Below, piece after piece: positions 61,834-64,000 of a stretch of 64,000 bases of DNA (position 1 is its first letter; the number at the start of each line of letters is the position of its first letter). Under the pieces are notes generated by a model. It did not search any database and was not told where the DNA came from. It saw only the letters and a list, made by a program, of their open reading frames with translations. The translations under genes and the position numbers were made by a program. This DNA comes from Cyclobacterium sp. 1_MG-2023 (GTDB lineage Bacteria; Bacteroidota; Bacteroidia; Cytophagales; Cyclobacteriaceae), in NCBI RefSeq assembly GCF_030546805.1, contig NZ_JAUOPC010000017.1:43328-107327 (forward strand), written 5' to 3'.

Positions 61834-63081
61834 ATGAAAAGAGTAGTAATAACAGGACTAGGGGCAATTACACCTATTGGAGCAAATGTAAAACAGTATT
61901 GGGAAAATCTATTGAAAGGTGTTTCTGGTGCAAATAGAATAACACGTTTTGATGCAAGCAAATTCAAAACTCAATTCGCTTGTGAAATAAAAGACTATGA
62001 CGCTTTAGATTATTTTGACCGAAAGGAAGCAAGAAAACTTGACAGGTTTAGTCAATATGGACTAATTTCAGCTGAAGAAGCCATCAAAGATGCTAATCTC
62101 AATTTTTCACAATTGGACACGAATAGAATTGGTGTAATTTTTTCGAGTGGAATTGGTGGCTTTGAAACCTTTGAAAAAGAAATAATTGATTATACAAATG
62201 GGAATTTTAACCCTCGTTTTAATCCGTTTTTTATACCAAAAATAATATCCAATGGTTTGTCTGGTATAATTTCAATTAACCACGGCCTAAGAGGCGTAAA
62301 TTATTGCCCTGTCACCGCTTGTGCTTCATCAACACAGAGCATAATTCAAGCCTTTAATTATATCAGATTAGGAAAGGCAGCTATTATTATCGCCGGTGGT
62401 TCAGAAGCACCAATTACAGAATCATCGATTGGAGGATTTAACGCTATGAAAGCAATGTCTACCAATAATGAAAATTATAGTTTAGCTTCAAAACCATTTG
62501 ATAAGAATAGAGACGGTTTTGTTGTTGGAGAAGGTGCAGGAGCTTTAATTGTTGAAAGTCTTAATTCGGCATTGAAAAGAAATGCAAAAATTTATGCAGA
62601 AATTGTTGGTGGTGGGGAAAGTTCAGATGCTTACCACATAACTGGAACGCATCCCGAAGGTCTTGGAGCATATTTAGCGATGGAAAACGCAATAAATGAG
62701 GCTGAAATAATACCAAATAATATTGATTACATAAACGCACACGCAACTTCTACCGGATTAGGAGATCTATCTGAAATTAAAGCAATAACAAAACTATTTG
62801 AATCAAATATTGACCAGGTACAGATTAGTGCGTCCAAATCTATGACTGGTCATTTATTAGGAGGAACAGGTGTTATAGAAGCAATATCGACATGTTTATC
62901 CGTAAAAACAGATTTAATTCCACCAACAATCAACACGACAGAGGTAGATGAAAATATTCACAAAGAATTAAATCTGTCATTAGGGAAAAAATCTTCAAAA
63001 AAAGTTGATTATGCTTTAAGCAACAGTTTTGGATTTGGAGGTCATTGTTCAGCAATGATAATCAAAAAATACGTTGGCTAA
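61834..63081 (+). CDS. fabF: Beta-ketoacyl-ACP synthase II (extra FabF copy)
   Basis: The 415-residue condensing enzyme has the full Cys-His-His triad: Cys163 (PVTACASSTQS), His303 (NAHATSTGLGD) and His340 (KSMTGHLLGG). The length and motifs match FabF of fatty acid synthesis. It is not beside acpP or other fab genes but follows a TetR regulator in an apparent cassette, which is unusual. It might alter acyl chain length or composition under regulator control, or act as a resistance variant to FabF inhibitors; both are speculative. The stop codon region GGCTAAT is the complement of the GTTAGCC core that opens the cassette. Confidence 0.9.
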   Translation: MKRVVITGLGAITPIGANVKQYWENLLKGVSGANRITRFDASKFKTQFACEIKDYDALDYFDRKEARKLDRFSQYGLISAEEAIKDANLNFSQLDTNRIGVIFSSGIGGFETFEKEIIDYTNGNFNPRFNPFFIPKIISNGLSGIISINHGLRGVNYCPVTACASSTQSIIQAFNYIRLGKAAIIIAGGSEAPITESSIGGFNAMKAMSTNNENYSLASKPFDKNRDGFVVGEGAGALIVESLNSALKRNAKIYAEIVGGGESSDAYHITGTHPEGLGAYLAMENAINEAEIIPNNIDYINAHATSTGLGDLSEIKAITKLFESNIDQVQISASKSMTGHLLGGTGVIEAISTCLSVKTDLIPPTINTTEVDENIHKELNLSLGKKSSKKVDYALSNSFGFGGHCSAMIIKKYVG

Positions 63082-63345
63082 TAACCAAGCATCCTGACGG
63101 CTGCCCCTTCGGCAAGCTCAGGGAGCAGTTCTCGATATTGGGAACTTGGTTGCTTTGGGGAATGGTTGGATATAGGGTGTTTGTTTGCTAAGTTTTATTT
63201 TTTACCACTTTTCTAATGGCTTAAGCGCGAGTTATAGGCTGTTTTGCCATTAGGACATACCTGTCCCATTAAGCCAATTGCCATTTATTCACTTCTAAAC
63301 CCTTATACAATAAAAAGAATCTAGCTGGAAGTCCAATTTTAACCC
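63082..63345. other. Intergenic stretch after fabF, no gene seen
   Basis: The first 90 bp carry CTGCCCCTTCGGCAAGCTCA, related to dispersed Bacteroidetes repeats, and the partly complementary AACCAAG (63084-63090) and CTTGGTT (63145-63151). GTTGGAT at 63165-63171 could be another R' core. No ORF is convincing here. Confidence 0.4.
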
Positions 63346-63496
63346 TTTCCAATAAATATGTGGTCTCTCCTTTAGATTCCTTGTCCCAAATCCTTAATTT
63401 GACAGGGAAAAACAATACAAAAGAGCGAGATACATAGTCGATATATACGCAACTTCCCTGCAAAACATAGCTATATACAATTGTTGTACATAATTA
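63346..63496 (+). repeat. Cassette-boundary repeat, copy 3 (ends GTTGTAC)
   Basis: This copy is nearly identical to 59214-59363 and ends ACAATTGTTGTAC. GTTGTAC (63483-63489) is the exact complement of GTACAAC at 63921-63927, which starts the next attC-like site. Both flanks of the following ORF-less cassette therefore agree. Confidence 0.8.
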
Positions 63497-63920
63497 TCAA
63501 CCAGATTTAAAATTTATTGATAATTCACTCGCTAAAAACTCCTCTCCTGTTTTTTGCTTTTTTTGGCTGTTTAAGAAGAAAGTTTATCGTAGAAAGTCAA
63601 AACCTTTCTATTCGTCGATAGAAATTTAAACCAAGAAAATCGTAATGATGAAAGTAAAAAAAATTCTACTTATCAATTGAAAATGAAATTCTATTTATCG
63701 AACAAACTTTTAAAATCTAACAGTTCATCCGTAGGAATCGACTTTCAAACTTCTCTTTCATTTCGTCGATGAAAACTGGACTTTCTTTTGTCATTCGAAA
63801 TTCTTAAAAACGCATTCCCCCTTATCAGTTGAACATTTTTATCTCCTATTTTTTATCACTCGGACAAGATATTAAACAACTCATTATCGATCAAAAACTC
63901 AGAAAAAAGAAAGAAAAAAT
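63490..63920. other. ORF-less cassette body
   Basis: The 430 bp between the GTTGTAC core and the GTACAAC core hold no convincing ORF. The longest AUG-started frames are about 30 codons or less. Polypurine and AT-rich patches with several CGTCGATA/G and TTATCGA motifs occur. It may be a decayed cassette, or carry a small RNA; neither is supported further. Confidence 0.5.
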
Positions 63921-63983
63921 GTACAACAATTAAGCTACAATGATGCGAAGTAAGACTTCGGTTCATTGTAGCGTATGTTGGAC
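63921..63983 (+). other. attC-like integron recombination site
   Basis: This site has all parts of an attC. R'' is GTACAAC (63921-63927) and R' is GTTGGAC (63977-63983), matching GTTRRRY. In between, GCTACAATGA and TCATTGTAGC pair, followed inward by GCGAAGT and ACTTCG around a short loop. The single-strand fold would have an unpaired spacer between the core and the stem, as attC sites do. The total length of 63 bp is in the usual range. The window ends 17 bp later inside the next cassette. Confidence 0.8.
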
Positions 63984-64000
63984 TCAGCCTCCGGTAGCTT

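Noticed and set aside
63076..63171. GGCTAAT ... GTTGGAT as a second complete attC of 96 bp
   Set aside because: Only AACCAAG/CTTGGTT pair, with a 12-nt asymmetry on one side. The R'' complement is noted, but the fold is not convincing.

Overview
The window looks like chromosomal DNA from a gliding, marine-type Bacteroidetes of the order Cytophagales, most likely the Cyclobacterium/Algoriphagus/Echinicola group. The evidence is a GldD gliding lipoprotein, a type IX secretion sorting domain, TonB-dependent receptors with carboxypeptidase-like plugs, a DUF5117-type metalloprotease, paired PSD1 (planctomycete-type cytochrome) and DUF1501 genes, no visible Shine-Dalgarno sequences, and two TAnnTTTG -7 boxes. 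The genus is an inference. I saw no rRNA, tRNA or CRISPR array.

1-8.4 kb holds two divergent, mirror-image gene pairs. Each encodes a large c-heme/DUF1549/DUF1553 protein followed by a DUF1501 protein, and they share a 353-bp intergenic region carrying an 8-bp inverted repeat. 8.4-16.6 kb encodes a secreted beta-propeller protein, an amidohydrolase, a small HD hydrolase, a GIY-YIG protein embedded in dispersed repeats, an MFS transporter, a DUF2179-type membrane protein and MtgA. 16.8-24.6 kb is housekeeping and envelope: HflX, a three-gene sugar/polysaccharide group, a TPR protein, phosphosulfolactate synthase, a DUF368 membrane protein and AroE. 24.7-38.2 kb has a metalloprotease, a flavoprotein, a TonB receptor behind a TPP riboswitch (probable thiamine uptake), a fatty-acid desaturase, GldD, a nitroreductase, a second TonB receptor, and a GMC oxidoreductase with its small partner. 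38.5-55.9 kb contains LspA-IleS, a block of 240-275-bp tandem repeats surrounding a DUF559 gene, dGTPase, an adaptor/RND/outer-membrane efflux operon, a CBM9-like protein, a DUF4382 lipoprotein, RibD and a free-methionine sulfoxide reductase.

55.9-64 kb is different. It is visibly AT-richer, all its genes point the same way, and it reads as an integron-like cassette array. It contains a HEPN-type pseudogene, a papain-like protease, a nucleotidyltransferase-fold/DUF262 pair, and a TetR-FabF pair with its own palindromic operators. The best evidence is a compact attC-like site at 63921-63983 whose GTACAAC box exactly complements the GTTGTAC box at 63483-63489. The protease cassette begins TTAGGC. 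Its matching GCCTAAC box appears split by a roughly 485-bp ORF-less group II intron remnant on the minus strand, the target known for IIC-attC introns. Three copies of a 105-150-bp repeat end in ACAATTGTT next to the cassette starts. No integrase gene lies in the window, so the array is an inference from sites and layout. This region is the most likely place for an undescribed system, with the NTase/DUF262 pair as the leading candidate.
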